A stretch of DNA of 64,000 nucleotides from the NCBI RefSeq assembly GCF_042678305.1, contig NZ_JBHUDT010000001.1; one strand, 5' to 3'. The notes under the pieces are model-generated. The model saw only the letters and a program-made list of their open reading frames with translations, was not told where the DNA came from and did no database searches. Source of the DNA: Gelatiniphilus marinus. Its GTDB lineage: Bacteria; Bacteroidota; Bacteroidia; Flavobacteriales; Flavobacteriaceae. The translations under genes and the position numbers were made by a program. Shown piece after piece: positions 15,525 to 25,040 of this stretch. Each line of letters opens with the position of its first letter. Positions within the stretch are counted from its first letter, which is position 1.

Positions 15525-16607
15525 ATGAAAAACACAGCCTTATCTAAAACCCACGAAGCTCTTGGAGCAAAAATGGTGCCCTTTGCCGGTTACAATATGC
15601 CCGTACAGTACGAGGGTGTAAATGTAGAACACGAAACCGTAAGAAATGCAGTTGGCGTGTTCGATGTATCGCACATGGGCGAGTTTCTAATTGAAGGCGA
15701 ACATGCACTGGATTTAATACAGAAAATAAGCAGTAACGACGCCAGTAAACTAACTGTTGGCAAAGCACAATACAGTTGTTTTCCAAATGAAAATGGCGGT
15801 ATTGTTGACGATTTAATCATTTATAAAATTAAAGAACAAACCTATTTATTGGTGGTTAATGCCAGTAATATTGAAAAAGATTGGAACTGGATTCAATCTA
15901 AAAACAATGTTGGGGCCACTATTCGCGATTTAAGCGACGACTATGCGTTACTTGCCATTCAAGGCCCAAAAGCCATTGAAGCGATGCAAAGCATTACAAG
16001 CCACGATTTATCGGCTATTAAATTTTACAATTTTGTGGTTGGCGATTTTGCTGGTATCGAGCATGTTATTATATCGGCAACAGGCTACACCGGCAGTGGC
16101 GGATTTGAAATTTACTGTAAAAATTCTGAGGTAAAACAAATCTGGGATGCCGTGTTTAAGGCTGGGGCAAATTACGGCATTAAACCCATAGGTTTAGCGG
16201 CCCGCGATACTTTGCGCTTGGAAATGGGCTATTGCCTTTACGGAAATGATATAGACGATAACACTTCGCCTATTGAAGCAGGATTGGGTTGGATAACAAA
16301 ATTTACTAAAGATTTTACAAATTCTGAAGCTTTAAAAGCCGAAAAAGATCGTGGTGCAGAACGTAAATTAATCGCTTTTAAATTAGACGAGCGAGGAATT
16401 CCGCGTAAAGGCTACGATATTGTTGATGGTAACAGACAAAAAATTGGCGTGGTTACCTCGGGTACCATGTCGCCAAGTTTAGGCATAGGTATTGGCCTGG
16501 GCTATGTGCCAACTGTTTTTGCATTGGCCAATAGTAAAATAAACATACAAATTCGTAAAAAAGTAGTTCCTGCAACCGTTGTAAAACCTCCATTTTATAA
16601 AAGTTAG
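15525..16607 (+). CDS. gcvT: Glycine cleavage system T protein (aminomethyltransferase)
   Basis: A 360-residue GcvT, the normal length. It transfers the methylene group from the aminomethyl-lipoyl H protein to tetrahydrofolate, releasing ammonia. Recognisable family segments are the N-terminal FAGYNMPVQY and FDVSHMGEF, the catalytic-region VDDLIIYK, the folate-site ATGYTGSGGFEIY, and the C-terminal barrel with GVVTSGTMSPSLGIGIG. It appears to be a single-gene unit here; gcvH and gcvP are not in the window. A palindromic element 21 bp downstream may serve as its terminator. Confidence 0.97.
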   Translation: MKNTALSKTHEALGAKMVPFAGYNMPVQYEGVNVEHETVRNAVGVFDVSHMGEFLIEGEHALDLIQKISSNDASKLTVGKAQYSCFPNENGGIVDDLIIYKIKEQTYLLVVNASNIEKDWNWIQSKNNVGATIRDLSDDYALLAIQGPKAIEAMQSITSHDLSAIKFYNFVVGDFAGIEHVIISATGYTGSGGFEIYCKNSEVKQIWDAVFKAGANYGIKPIGLAARDTLRLEMGYCLYGNDIDDNTSPIEAGLGWITKFTKDFTNSEALKAEKDRGAERKLIAFKLDERGIPRKGYDIVDGNRQKIGVVTSGTMSPSLGIGIGLGYVPTVFALANSKINIQIRKKVVPATVVKPPFYKS

Positions 16608-16628
16608 CAAACAATTTCAAATTGAATT

Positions 16629-16707
16629 AAAATGTCAGTTTGAGCCTGTCGAAAACCTAACTCTAATCTATAATAGAAAGACTTCGACAAGCGCGGGCTG
16701 ACATTTT
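16629..16707. repeat. Palindromic intergenic element downstream of gcvT
   Basis: The outer arms AAAATGTCAG and CTGACATTTT are perfect inverted repeats. Inner arms GAGCCTGTCGAA and TTCGACAAGCGCG extend the stem imperfectly. The inner sequence is related to the repeat inside the aminopeptidase gene. As RNA it would form a long hairpin ending in U residues and could terminate gcvT. Confidence 0.6.
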
Positions 16708-16729
16708 ATCTTTAAATTGGCTTTTGCAA

Positions 16730-17563
16730 ATGAAACAGGAAAAAGATAATAAGCATCGTATTTTAATTTTAGGCGCAAGCGGCTTTTTGGGCGGTGCCAT
16801 TTACAAAGAACTCTGCCCCTATTTTAAAACCTTTGGCACGTATAATATTACCAATAAAGCGTTTGAAAAAAACCATCACTTTTTTCAGTATAATATTCAA
16901 GAAGATGATATTTATGAAATTCTGGATATTGTTAAACCAACCATAATTATTTCGGCACTTCGCGGCGATTTTTCAAAGCAAGTTTTACTGCATCAGCACC
17001 TTGTTGAATATGTGTTTTCAAAAAAAATCAAACTCCTATTTTTATCGTCTGCCAATGTTTTCGATGCCTACAGCAAATACCCAAGTTACGAAACCGATAA
17101 AACATACAGCAATAGCATTTACGGGCATTTCAAAATTAAAATTGAGAACATGCTTTTACGATTGCCCAATAAGCAAGTTGCTATTTTGCGTTTGCCCATG
17201 GTTTTTGGTAACCAATCGCCTAGGGTGTTGGAAATGCTTAAGCTTATAAAACAAAAAGAGCCCATTGAGGTGTTCCCAAATTTAATAATTAATGTAACAA
17301 CCGATACTAAAGTAACACAGCAAATACATTATATAATCAATAGGAACAAAAGTGGTATTTTTCATTTGGGAAGCAACGATTTGGTGCATCACGACGATTT
17401 TATAAAAGAAATAGTAACCTCGCTAAACACACAAAAAGCCCTTTACAAACAAGTATATACAACCAACAACGACAGGTATCTAGCGGTGCTGCCAAAGTAT
17501 AACTTACTACCCAAAAACCTACAGCTGCACAGCCAGGATATTTTAAGAGCATTAAAAAAATAG
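16730..17563 (+). CDS. SDR-family sugar nucleotide reductase-like protein (RmlD/epimerase type)
   Basis: A 277-residue extended short-chain dehydrogenase. The NAD(P)-binding motif GASGFLG is at residues 15-21 and the YxxxK pair is Tyr131/Lys135 (YGHFK). The overall pattern resembles dTDP-4-dehydrorhamnose reductase and related NAD-dependent epimerases, including LRLPMVFGNQSPRVLEML. The substrate cannot be assigned; it is not beside other sugar-nucleotide genes. An in-frame TTG at 16724 precedes the ATG at 16730, which is preferred. The pterin dehydratase gene follows after 55 bp. Confidence 0.8.
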   Translation: MKQEKDNKHRILILGASGFLGGAIYKELCPYFKTFGTYNITNKAFEKNHHFFQYNIQEDDIYEILDIVKPTIIISALRGDFSKQVLLHQHLVEYVFSKKIKLLFLSSANVFDAYSKYPSYETDKTYSNSIYGHFKIKIENMLLRLPNKQVAILRLPMVFGNQSPRVLEMLKLIKQKEPIEVFPNLIINVTTDTKVTQQIHYIINRNKSGIFHLGSNDLVHHDDFIKEIVTSLNTQKALYKQVYTTNNDRYLAVLPKYNLLPKNLQLHSQDILRALKK

Positions 17564-17618
17564 TTGATTTTAATACCTAAAACAAGTATTTTGGACGAAT
17601 ATTTTTAAACGATAAATT

Positions 17619-17909
17619 ATGGACAAACTAACTATAGACCACATAGAAAAAAAGCTACTGCATTTACCGGATTGGGAATACGGCGATGGTGCAATTCATG
17701 CTGAATTTGAATTCGAAAACTTTAAAGACTGCTTTAGCGCCATGAGCCGAATTGCGTTTGAGTGCGAAGCCCTAAACCATCACCCCAATTGGAGCAACGT
17801 TTATAATGTGCTAACAATTTCTTTATCCACACACGATGCCAACGGTGTAACAGAAAAAGATTTTAAATTGGCAAGAGCCATCGAAAATATTGTTGAACCG
17901 GACGAATAA
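17619..17909 (+). CDS. phhB: 4a-hydroxytetrahydrobiopterin dehydratase (pterin-4a-carbinolamine dehydratase)
   Basis: A 96-residue protein of the normal size for the PCD/DCoH family. The active-site pattern ALNHHPNW followed by VYN and the downstream LSTHDANGVTEKDFKLA is diagnostic. The enzyme dehydrates the 4a-hydroxy-pterin produced by aromatic amino acid hydroxylases. No phenylalanine hydroxylase gene is in the window, so its partner must lie elsewhere. Regulation is not visible. Confidence 0.94.
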   Translation: MDKLTIDHIEKKLLHLPDWEYGDGAIHAEFEFENFKDCFSAMSRIAFECEALNHHPNWSNVYNVLTISLSTHDANGVTEKDFKLARAIENIVEPDE

Positions 17910-17947
17910 AAAACTTGCAGTTAACAATCTCGGTTTTCAGAATTTTT

Positions 17948-17955
17948 TAAATTTG
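17948..17955 (+). promoter_or_regulatory. Bacteroidota -7 promoter box for yebC
   Basis: TAAATTTG matches TAnnTTTG and ends 42 bp before the ATG at 17997. A TTG at 17915-17917 is a possible but distant -33 element. Confidence 0.4.
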
Positions 17956-17996
17956 TGTGATTGAAAATTGGGTAATAACAAAATAAAAAAAATATT

Positions 17997-18716
17997 ATGG
18001 GAAGAGCTTTCGAATTTAGAAAAGCAAGAAAAATGAAACGTTGGTCTGCCATGAGCAAAGCCTTTACACGTATTGGTAAAGATATTGTAATGGCGGTAAA
18101 AGAAGGCGGTCCAGATCCCGATAGCAATTCGCGCTTGCGTGCTGTAATACAAAACGCCAAGGCCGTAAACATGCCCAAAGACAATATCGAGCGCGCCATT
18201 AAAAAAGCAACCGAAAAAGGCCAAGGCGATTATAAAGAGGTTATTTTTGAAGGTTACGCACCACATGGCATCGCTGTTTTGGTAGAAACGGCAACCGATA
18301 ACAATACACGAACCGTAGCCAATGTACGCAGTTATTTTAATAAATGCGATGGAAGTTTAGGCACTTCGGGCTCGGTGGTTTTTATGTTCGACCACAGCTG
18401 TAATTTCAGGATTAATGCCGAAGGTTTAGACCCAGAAGAAATAGAATTGGAATTTATAGATTTTGGTGCCGAAGAGGTTTTTGCAGACGACGATGGTATT
18501 TTAATTTACGCACCTTTTGAAAGCTTTGGAGCAATTCAAGCGGAATTGGAACGCAGGGATATTGAAATATTATCCTCTGGTTTTGAGCGTATTCCACAAG
18601 TTACAAAACCTTTAACAGCAGAAGAAGCCGCAGAAGTTGAAAAACTATTGGAAAAGCTTGAAGAAGATGATGATGTGCAGAACGTATATCACACCATGGA
18701 GGAAAGTACTGAATAG
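17997..18716 (+). CDS. yebC: YebC/PmpR family protein
   Basis: A 239-residue YebC/TACO1-family protein. The N-terminal GRAFEFRKARKMKRWSAMSK block, then AVKEGGPDPDSNSRLRAVIQ and NMPKDNIERAIKKA, are family hallmarks. GYAPHGIAVLVE and the C-terminal acidic tail (LEEDDDVQNVYHTM) also match. Members are annotated as DNA-binding regulators, and some act as translation factors at proline stretches, so the exact role is unresolved. A TAnnTTTG box upstream suggests its own promoter. Length is normal. Confidence 0.96.
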   Translation: MGRAFEFRKARKMKRWSAMSKAFTRIGKDIVMAVKEGGPDPDSNSRLRAVIQNAKAVNMPKDNIERAIKKATEKGQGDYKEVIFEGYAPHGIAVLVETATDNNTRTVANVRSYFNKCDGSLGTSGSVVFMFDHSCNFRINAEGLDPEEIELEFIDFGAEEVFADDDGILIYAPFESFGAIQAELERRDIEILSSGFERIPQVTKPLTAEEAAEVEKLLEKLEEDDDVQNVYHTMEESTE

Positions 18717-18829
18717 AGTTTAACAGAAAACGTTGTTCTTAGTTTATTTTAGAATCTCATCTCGCACAGAATATTAATTGTTATGAGAATCTTAAACAAG
18801 TTAAGATGGATTAAAACGTACTATTTATT

Positions 18830-19558
18830 CTATTTATTCCTCACATAAATCAACTTAAACCGCGTATTGCTCTGGTCGCGCTGTTCCATTTCAAATTGCG
18901 GCAACGATTTAAAAAGCGGGGTTAGTTTGGCAAACCCAAAATTTCTTGAATCAAAATTGGGCTGCTTTTTAAGTATCAACGAACCCACATCGCCCAGAAA
19001 AGCCCAACCATCGTCATCGGCAGCATCATCAACAGAATTTTGAAGTAGTTTAATAACTTTGGGTGTAATGCTATATAAATTCTTCTTTTTTATTTTTATG
19101 CCTTTTTCGTCTTTATCGGTATCATTTTTAAGGATTTCCAAATAAATAAACTTATCGCAAGCTACAATAAACGGGTTTGGGGTTTTTTTCTCGCCCATGC
19201 CATAAACCTGCATGCCTGCTTCTCGTAAGCGTGTGGCAAGTTTTGTAAAATCGCTATCGGACGATACCAAGCAAAACCCGTTTACCTTCTCAGAATAAAG
19301 AATGTCCATGGCATCAATAATCATAGCAGAATCGGTAGCATTTTTACCTGTAGTATAGCCGTATTGCTGTATGGGTGTTATTGCATTTTCAAGCAGTATA
19401 TTTTTCCATTTCGATAAATGTGGCTTGGTCCAATCGCCATAAATCCTTTTAATGGTTGGTGTGCCGTACTTTGTTATTTCTTCCATCATTTCAGAAATGT
19501 ACTTAGATGGTATGTTGTCGCCATCAATTAACACGGCTATTTTACTGTCTGTTATCAT
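18830..19558 (-). CDS. NYN-domain (LabA/DUF88-like) protein with C-terminal OST-HTH-like domain
   Basis: A 242-residue protein. The N-terminal ~150 residues form a NYN/PIN-like fold with the acidic residues expected of a metal-dependent RNase: AVLIDGDN near residue 9, AMIIDAMD near 78 and VSSDSDF near 99. After a lysine-rich linker (KGIKIKKKNLY) the C-terminal ~75 residues resemble an OST-HTH/LOTUS RNA-binding module (GWAFLGDVGSLILKKQPNFD, then FGFAKLTPLFKSL). An RNA-processing role is inferred from the domains; the substrate is unknown. It is transcribed away from the metalloprotease gene. Confidence 0.85.
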   Translation of the reverse strand: MITDSKIAVLIDGDNIPSKYISEMMEEITKYGTPTIKRIYGDWTKPHLSKWKNILLENAITPIQQYGYTTGKNATDSAMIIDAMDILYSEKVNGFCLVSSDSDFTKLATRLREAGMQVYGMGEKKTPNPFIVACDKFIYLEILKNDTDKDEKGIKIKKKNLYSITPKVIKLLQNSVDDAADDDGWAFLGDVGSLILKKQPNFDSRNFGFAKLTPLFKSLPQFEMEQRDQSNTRFKLIYVRNK

Positions 19559-19747
19559 ATTGCATAAAGGTACTTAAATAAAAGAGAATATAAATAAGCT
19601 TTGCGTTTTCTTCAGTTTATTTTAATAAAACCAGTACACTTTAAAGGTTTTAACATTTTATAAAGAAATAACCGTTTCATTCTTTTTATTTTTAGCTTCG
19701 TTAATAAAAAACTACACTAATTACATTCCAATTAAACATTTAATGTT

Positions 19748-22351
19748 ATGAAACACAAAAAAATTAGAGCCTTAAAATTTTTAAGCCTCGTATTTTTGCT
19801 AGCGGTTTTTATTATGCCGCTAAATGCCGAAGCACAAAAAAAGAAACGAAGCAAGAAAAAAAACCAAGTGGAAGCACCGGTTAAACCAGCTCCAAAAAAA
19901 TCTAAAGAAAAGAAAATTGAAGATCTTGTTAAATCCAGCAAAAAAATAGAAGGGCTTTTTACCATATACCAAGATACGATTACGGGATCTATACAAATGT
20001 TAATTTCAGACAACCAGATTAATAAAGAGTACATTTATTTTAGCCAAATTGCAGATGGCGTAATGGATGCCGGCAGAATTGTTAGGGGTATGTACCGGGG
20101 GTCTAAGGTATTCAAAATAAAAAAGCATTTTAACAAAATTGAATTAGAAACACAAAATAACTCCTTTTATTTCGACCCTAACAGTCCGCTTTCAAAATCT
20201 AAAAACGCCAACATTAGCCATGGCAATATGGCTAGTGTAAAGATTGAAGCGCACGATAAAAAGAAAGGGCTTTATTTAATTAAGGCAGACGGTTTGTTTT
20301 TAAGCGAAACCCTATCTCAAATAAAAAGACCTAGATTCCCCGGGCAATCGCCAACGGCATTCAAACTTGGTAATTTAAGCAAGACCAAAACCAAGATAAA
20401 TTCAATTAGAAATTATGAAGCAAATACCAATCTTAAAATAGAATATGTGTATTCCTCGCCTTCTGTTTTAAATAGCGGATCTAACGCTGTAGTAGATGGC
20501 AGAAACGTAAGTATTAAAGTGTTTCATAGCTTAATGGAAATGCCCGATAACGATTACGAAATACGATACGACGACCCAAGGGTAGGGTATTTTTTAACAC
20601 AAGTAGATGATCAAACATCTACCAGTGCAACACCTTATCGAGATTTGGTACACCGTTGGAACTTAAAAAAGAAAGACCCGAATGCGGCTATTTCTGAACC
20701 TGTTGAACCCATAACATGGTGGATAGAAAACTCGACCCCTTTGGAGTGGCGAGAAACCATTAAAAATGCTGTTTTACAATGGAATGTAGCTTTTGAAAAA
20801 GCTGGATTTAAAAATGCCATAGCAGTAAAAATTCAACCCGATGATGCCCAATGGGATGCAGGAGATATTAGGTACAACGTATTACGCTGGACATCGTCTC
20901 CGCAACCTCCCTTTGGTGGCTACGGACCAAGTTTTGTAAACCCAAAAACAGGACAGATTTTAGGCTCTGATATTATGCTGGAATATGTGCATTTTACCAA
21001 TAGAGTGATGTACGATAAGCTTTTCGACCTCGCATCGTTAAACCAAACTTTTGATGATGTACAAATGCATGCAGACGATAAAATGTACTGTTCATTAGGC
21101 CATGTAATGCACGAAAACACCTTGTTTGGTAAGGCTGTTTTACAAGCAACAAATGCTTCTGATTTAGAAATGAAACGCATGAAAAAAGAAGCGATGACTG
21201 CCTTAATTATGCATGAAGTTGGGCATACTTTAGGTTTAAATCATAATATGAAAGCTAGCCAGTTATTCTCGCCAGAGCAACTTGCTGATGCCAATTTTAT
21301 TAAAGGCAAATGCTTAACAGGCTCGGTTATGGATTATGCCGCTATTAACCTTACAAAAGACCGAAGCAAACAAGGGCAATATTACGATATGGCTGTTGGG
21401 CCATACGATATTTGGGCCATACAATTTGGCTATACCCCTTTTAAAAGCAAAGAAGAAAAAGAAGCCTTGTTAAACCAATCGACTAAGCCAGAACTTATTT
21501 TTGGAAACGATGCCGATGATATGCGATCACCAGGAAAAGCAATCGACCCACGTGTTATGGTTGGAGATTTATCAAACGACCAGATAGCCTATTCTAACGA
21601 CCGTTTCGAGATTATAAACACCATGATGAAGGGCATAAAAGATAAGTTTTCAAAACCTGGGCAATCGTATCAAGAATTAAGACAGGCCTATTATATTTTA
21701 AGTGGTCAAAGAGGCAATGCAGCCAATGTGGTTTCTAGGTTTATTGGAGGTGTTTATGTCGATAGAGCTATGGCTGGTCAACCAGGAGCAGCACAACCAT
21801 ACACTCCAGTAAGTTTAAAAGACCAAAAAAGAGCTATGGCAACACTTAACAAATACGTTTTTGCACCAAATGCTTTTGATGCACCTAACGATTTATACAA
21901 TTACTTAGCTATGCAGCGCCGTGGTTTTGGATTTTTCAGTTCGTCAGAAGATCCAAAAATTCACCGCCAGGTATTGGGTTATCAAAAAAACGTATTAAAC
22001 CATTTGTTGCACCCAAACACATTACAGCGCATCACAGACTCTGAGTTGTATGGCAATACATATAAATTATCTATGGTAATGCGCGATTTAAATAATGCTA
22101 TTTTTAAAGCAGATATATATTCTAATGTAAATTCGTTTAGACAAAATTTACAATTGGAATATACCAATATGTTAATTGATATGTTAACCGGTAAGCAAAG
22201 TAGCAGATACTCTAACAACGTAAAATCCATGGCCTTATATAATTTAAAAACAATAAGAACCATGGCTGCTCCGTCAGGAAATATTGCATCTAGAGCACAC
22301 AAACAACATTTAAGAACACGTATTGACAATGCTTTAAAAGAGGTTAAATAA
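19748..22351 (+). CDS. Zinc-dependent metalloprotease (DUF5117/DUF4953 type), secreted
   Basis: An 867-residue secreted protein. A signal peptide (residues 1-29, ending AEA before QKKK) is followed by a lysine-rich segment. A DUF5118/DUF5117-type N-terminal half leads to a zincin catalytic domain with HEVGHTLGLNH at 489-499, the extended HExxHxxxxxH metal site. The GSVMDYAAINL turn downstream fits a metzincin-like Met-turn. The length and the C-terminal helical region fit the DUF4953 family that is abundant in Bacteroidota. Periplasmic or outer-membrane proteolysis is inferred; the substrate is unknown. A strong terminator follows. Confidence 0.9.
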   Translation: MKHKKIRALKFLSLVFLLAVFIMPLNAEAQKKKRSKKKNQVEAPVKPAPKKSKEKKIEDLVKSSKKIEGLFTIYQDTITGSIQMLISDNQINKEYIYFSQIADGVMDAGRIVRGMYRGSKVFKIKKHFNKIELETQNNSFYFDPNSPLSKSKNANISHGNMASVKIEAHDKKKGLYLIKADGLFLSETLSQIKRPRFPGQSPTAFKLGNLSKTKTKINSIRNYEANTNLKIEYVYSSPSVLNSGSNAVVDGRNVSIKVFHSLMEMPDNDYEIRYDDPRVGYFLTQVDDQTSTSATPYRDLVHRWNLKKKDPNAAISEPVEPITWWIENSTPLEWRETIKNAVLQWNVAFEKAGFKNAIAVKIQPDDAQWDAGDIRYNVLRWTSSPQPPFGGYGPSFVNPKTGQILGSDIMLEYVHFTNRVMYDKLFDLASLNQTFDDVQMHADDKMYCSLGHVMHENTLFGKAVLQATNASDLEMKRMKKEAMTALIMHEVGHTLGLNHNMKASQLFSPEQLADANFIKGKCLTGSVMDYAAINLTKDRSKQGQYYDMAVGPYDIWAIQFGYTPFKSKEEKEALLNQSTKPELIFGNDADDMRSPGKAIDPRVMVGDLSNDQIAYSNDRFEIINTMMKGIKDKFSKPGQSYQELRQAYYILSGQRGNAANVVSRFIGGVYVDRAMAGQPGAAQPYTPVSLKDQKRAMATLNKYVFAPNAFDAPNDLYNYLAMQRRGFGFFSSSEDPKIHRQVLGYQKNVLNHLLHPNTLQRITDSELYGNTYKLSMVMRDLNNAIFKADIYSNVNSFRQNLQLEYTNMLIDMLTGKQSSRYSNNVKSMALYNLKTIRTMAAPSGNIASRAHKQHLRTRIDNALKEVK

Positions 22352-22370
22352 AAACCGTTTAAATAATCAC

Positions 22371-22406
22371 AAAAAAGCCATATCGGTAAATCGATATGGC
22401 TTTTTT
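22371..22406 (+). terminator. Rho-independent terminator after the metalloprotease gene
   Basis: AAAAAAGCCATATCG pairs perfectly with CGATATGGCTTTTTT over 15 bp with a GTAAAT loop. The A-tract on one side and T-tract on the other make it usable in both directions. Confidence 0.85.
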
Positions 22407-22457
22407 ATTTTAATAAACCCCAATGGCTTGTGGCAATATAGGGAAAATAGGTAATTT

Positions 22458-22634
22458 TTAAGCTGCTTCGCGCTTAGCTTTTTTTTCTGCTCTAATTTCT
22501 TTTAATCTTTCAATTAATGCACCACCAATCCAATACGGAACTACGTATAATGTTAAAAACAACATAAGCCAAAAGCCCATGGAAAAAATGATTAAAAATG
22601 CTAAAAATCCTAAATATTGGTCAAATTCAAACAT
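22458..22634 (-). CDS. Small membrane protein, 58 residues
   Basis: A complete short frame with ATG and TAA. It encodes MFEFDQYLGFLAFLIIFSMG and continues with a second hydrophobic stretch (FWLMLFLTLYVVPYWIGGAL). It ends in a highly charged tail (IERLKEIRAEKKAKREAA). The clear split between one or two membrane spans and a basic cytoplasmic tail, together with good codon usage, makes it a credible gene. I do not know its function. It lies between two terminated neighbours and seems to be its own transcription unit. Confidence 0.72.
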   Translation of the reverse strand: MFEFDQYLGFLAFLIIFSMGFWLMLFLTLYVVPYWIGGALIERLKEIRAEKKAKREAA

Positions 22635-22801
22635 ATTATTTAAGTGTCTAATTAAAAGTGTTATACAAATATATAGTAATGCAGTGGCTTATACAATACC
22701 ATAATAATAATAAATTACAATTTATTTTCTTTTTATATAAGGGTTGTAAATTAAGTTTAGCGAACAAATCTTTAATGTGCCACAAATTAATAGTCTTATT
22801 A

Positions 22802-23443
22802 TTAATCTAAATTAGGTTGAGGCGTCATTCGTAAATAAGGCTTAACCTCTTTATGGCCTTTAGGAAATAAACTTGGTATATCGGCCGTTGCAACAGCAGG
22901 TACCACAACACAATCGTCTCCATTTTGCCAATTGGCAGGTGTTGCAACTTTATGGTAAGCCGTTAGTTGCAACGAATCGATAACGCGTAGCAATTCATCA
23001 AAATTTCTACCCGTTGAAGCCGGATATGTAATTATCAGTTTTACTTTTTTATTGTTATCGATTACAAACACCGAGCGCACCGTAAGGTTACTATCTGCGT
23101 TTGGATGAATCATATCGTAAAGCTCAGACACTTTTTTGTCTTCATCTGCAATAATAGGAAAGTTAACTATTGTATTTTGGGTTTCGTTAATATCTTTTAT
23201 CCAACCGTGGTGCGACTCAAGACCATCAACACTTAAAGCCACAACTTTTACGTTGCGCTTATCAAATTCAGCTTTGTATTTGGCCACAGTACCCAATTCT
23301 GTTGTGCATACCGGAGTGTAATCTGCTGGGTGCGAAAATAAAATACCCCAACTATCGCCTAACCAATCGTGAAAATCTATTTTTCCTTCTGAAGTTTCTG
23401 CGGTGAAATTCGGTGCTTCATCACCTAGTCTTATTGTTGCCAT
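22802..23443 (-). CDS. 1-Cys peroxiredoxin (Prx6 type)
   Basis: A 213-residue peroxiredoxin. The peroxidatic Cys46 sits in HPADYTPVCTTELG, the full active-site signature. The length, the RSVFVIDNNKKVKLI strand and the C-terminal extension (ending YLRMTPQPNLD) place it in the Prx6/AhpC-like 1-Cys class. It reduces hydrogen peroxide and organic hydroperoxides in the cytoplasm. The gene stands alone; no OxyR-like regulator is adjacent. Another cysteine (in GDDCVVVP) occurs where some Prx6 proteins have one and may not be resolving. Confidence 0.95.
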   Translation of the reverse strand: MATIRLGDEAPNFTAETSEGKIDFHDWLGDSWGILFSHPADYTPVCTTELGTVAKYKAEFDKRNVKVVALSVDGLESHHGWIKDINETQNTIVNFPIIADEDKKVSELYDMIHPNADSNLTVRSVFVIDNNKKVKLIITYPASTGRNFDELLRVIDSLQLTAYHKVATPANWQNGDDCVVVPAVATADIPSLFPKGHKEVKPYLRMTPQPNLD

Positions 23444-23587
23444 AATTTAATGTGTTTTTATACTATATTTTAAACTTACTAAATTAATCGATTTTAAACA
23501 AAACAAGCCAAAAGATTCGTTATTTATATGTTAAAAAGAAGTTGTAAAAACTAACAAATATCATAATAAAAACCAGGTCAAATCAAC

Positions 23588-23595
23588 TAACTTTG
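23588..23595 (+). promoter_or_regulatory. Bacteroidota -7 promoter box for fumC
   Basis: TAACTTTG is a perfect TAnnTTTG match ending 25 bp upstream of the fumC ATG. No well-spaced -33 TTG was found. Confidence 0.5.
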
Positions 23596-23620
23596 TAACT
23601 TACATTTAAACCATTTTACT

Positions 23621-25018
23621 ATGAGTTACAGAATAGAAAAAGATACTATGGGCGAGGTAAAAGTACCTGCCGATAAGCTTTGGGGCGCACAAACCGAACG
23701 CTCCAGAAACAACTTTAAAATAGGAGCTGCAGCCTCTATGCCTCTAGAAATTGTTTATGGTTTTGCATATCTAAAAAAAGCAGCGGCTTATACCAATTGC
23801 GAACTTGGGGTTTTGCCTATAGAAAAGCGCGATTTAATTGCACAGGTATGCGATGAAATTTTGGAGGAAAAACACAACGACCAATTTCCATTGGTTATTT
23901 GGCAAACAGGTTCCGGAACGCAAAGTAATATGAATGTAAACGAGGTTATTGCAAACAGAGCGCATCAAATTGCTGGAAAAACCATTGGTGAAGGTGAAAA
24001 AACCATTCAGCCAAATGATGATGTTAACAAATCGCAATCTTCAAACGACACCTTTCCTACGGGCATGCACATTGCTGCTTATAAAAAAGTAGTTGAAACC
24101 ACTATTCCGGGTGTTAAACAATTACGCGACACATTACACAAAAAAGCCGAAACCTTTAAAAATGTGGTTAAAATTGGTCGTACCCATTTAATGGATGCCA
24201 CGCCACTAACACTTGGGCAAGAACTATCGGGCTATGTGGCACAATTAGACCATGGCATAAAAGCTCTCCAGAACTCTTTACCGCATTTAAGCGAGTTGGC
24301 CTTGGGCGGTACTGCCGTTGGTACGGGGTTAAATACACCAAAAGGCTATAGCAAACGTGTTGCCGAATATATAGCAGAATTTACAAAATTACCTTTTATA
24401 ACAGCACCAAATAAATTTGAAGCTTTAGCGGCACACGATGCCATTGTAGAAACCCACGGGGCATTAAAACAGTTGGCCGTATCATTAAATAAAATTGCGA
24501 ATGACGTTAGAATGATGGCCTCTGGTCCGCGCTCGGGTATTGGCGAAATTACAATTCCTGCCAACGAGCCTGGGAGCTCTATCATGCCTGGTAAAGTAAA
24601 CCCCACGCAATGCGAGGCTTTAACCATGGTTTGCGCCCAAGTTATGGGCAACGATGTGGCCATTGGTGTTGGTGGTATGCAAGGGCATTACGAGCTTAAT
24701 GTTTTTAAGCCCGTAATGGCGGCAAATCTTTTGCAATCGGCACAATTAATTGGTGATGCCTGTGTGAGTTTTGATGTTAATTGTGCTGTTGGTATAGAGC
24801 CAAACCAAGCGGTTATAACAAAATTATTGAACAATTCCTTAATGCTCGTAACCGCATTGAATACTAAAATAGGATATTATAAAGCAGCCGAAATAGCCAA
24901 TACAGCCCATAAAAACGGCACTACGCTAAAAGAAGAAGCTATTAATTTAGGTTATGTTTCCGCAGAAGATTATGATGCCTGGGTAAAACCCGAAAATATG
25001 GTTGGAAGCTTAAAATAA
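23621..25018 (+). CDS. fumC: Class II fumarate hydratase
   Basis: A 465-residue fumarase of normal length. It interconverts fumarate and malate in the TCA cycle. The superfamily signature GSSIMPGKVNPTQCE lies near residue 318. The substrate-binding segments GSGTQSNMNVNEVIANRA and KIGRTHLMDATPLTLGQE are intact. A TAnnTTTG promoter box lies 25 bp upstream and a strong terminator follows, so it is a single-gene unit. The class II assignment is preferred over aspartase or argininosuccinate lyase because of the N-terminal KVPADKLWGAQTERS segment. Confidence 0.97.
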   Translation: MSYRIEKDTMGEVKVPADKLWGAQTERSRNNFKIGAAASMPLEIVYGFAYLKKAAAYTNCELGVLPIEKRDLIAQVCDEILEEKHNDQFPLVIWQTGSGTQSNMNVNEVIANRAHQIAGKTIGEGEKTIQPNDDVNKSQSSNDTFPTGMHIAAYKKVVETTIPGVKQLRDTLHKKAETFKNVVKIGRTHLMDATPLTLGQELSGYVAQLDHGIKALQNSLPHLSELALGGTAVGTGLNTPKGYSKRVAEYIAEFTKLPFITAPNKFEALAAHDAIVETHGALKQLAVSLNKIANDVRMMASGPRSGIGEITIPANEPGSSIMPGKVNPTQCEALTMVCAQVMGNDVAIGVGGMQGHYELNVFKPVMAANLLQSAQLIGDACVSFDVNCAVGIEPNQAVITKLLNNSLMLVTALNTKIGYYKAAEIANTAHKNGTTLKEEAINLGYVSAEDYDAWVKPENMVGSLK

Positions 25019-25040
25019 AATCTAAACAAAAATAGGGTAT

